A stretch of DNA of 64,000 nucleotides, from NCBI GenBank assembly GCA_949361645.1, contig OX442417.1, forward strand, positions 17,467,048 to 17,531,047, given 5' to 3'. Each line of letters begins with the position of its first letter. Position 1 is the first letter of the stretch. The notes beneath the pieces were generated by a model. The model made no database searches. It was not told the DNA's origin and saw nothing but the letters and a program-made list of their open reading frames with translations. The translations under genes and the position numbers were made by a program. The DNA comes from Spongilla lacustris. Its lineage: Eukaryota > Porifera > Demospongiae > Spongillida > Spongillidae. Of this stretch, positions 63,789 through 64,000 are shown one piece after another.

Positions 63789-64000
63789 GATAAAGATCAA
63801 GACTGCTACATGATGCGATATTAAATAGTGGCAACTTTCAAAAATGTCTCGAGGCCGGCTAAAAGTTTCGCAAATCATCGTAAAGGGTTACTTAACTTTT
63901 TACCATACTCTTTGATCATGAGTTCATGCGACAACTCGGCAGGAAGTCGTCCCAAATGTGCCCACTGCCTGCAATGCACTTATACAAATTGTTTTCTCTA

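Overview
The window is animal nuclear DNA, most likely from a sponge (demosponge). The genes are intron-rich with GT-AG splice sites. They sit only 100-700 bp apart in the first 24 kb, and their products are animal-type: WAVE/SCAR, ALG13, Rab GTPases, HINT, RNA polymerase III subunit RPC6/POLR3F, tubulin epsilon and a HECT ubiquitin ligase. The sponge assignment is an inference from compactness, protein style and repeat load. Nothing in the window proves it.

1-24 kb is gene-dense. A secreted beta-trefoil-like protein with a TATA box (+, 638-1144) is followed by a complete six-exon WASF/WAVE gene (+, 1618-4689). Next come a 1.3 kb DNA element with terminal inverted repeats (4751-6057), a two-exon small membrane protein (+, 6169-6504), a complete four-exon ALG13 (-, 6645-7314) and a second beta-trefoil-like secreted protein (-, 7624-8153). 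Then follow two tandem Rab genes with the same eight-exon structure (-, 9168-14287 and 14412-16012), HINT (-, 16127-18916) and POLR3F (+, 19614-23686). I rebuilt the exons by hand; frames and lengths close for all of these. One POLR3F intron closes only with a GC donor.

24-37 kb is degraded. It holds two exons of a tubulin epsilon relic, a frame-broken WD40 gene, a long stretch with almost no coding signal (27-34 kb), the 3' part of a coiled-coil gene, and a gene frameshifted by a 22 bp tandem duplication. 37.7-39.1 kb is a truncated, frameshifted Ty3/gypsy pol relic.

39.2-51.5 kb is a giant inverted repeat, with two arms of about 5 kb around a 2 kb spacer, bordered by short tandem repeats and a 0.65 kb foldback. 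The arms act as each other's control. A TTAA-flanked (piggyBac-type) element sits only in the left arm and an 822 bp foldback element sits only in the right arm; in both cases the other arm keeps the empty site.

52-56 kb shows little coding signal. 56.3-62.8 kb is a minus-strand HECT-type ubiquitin ligase gene with a seven-residue repeat region, a zinc-finger-like exon, a ubiquitin-interacting motif and the HECT domain.

A recurring pattern is that tandem arrays lie directly at or just inside 5' splice sites (six introns), and two of them have copied the exon-donor junction itself. Exon joins are hand predictions and need transcript support.
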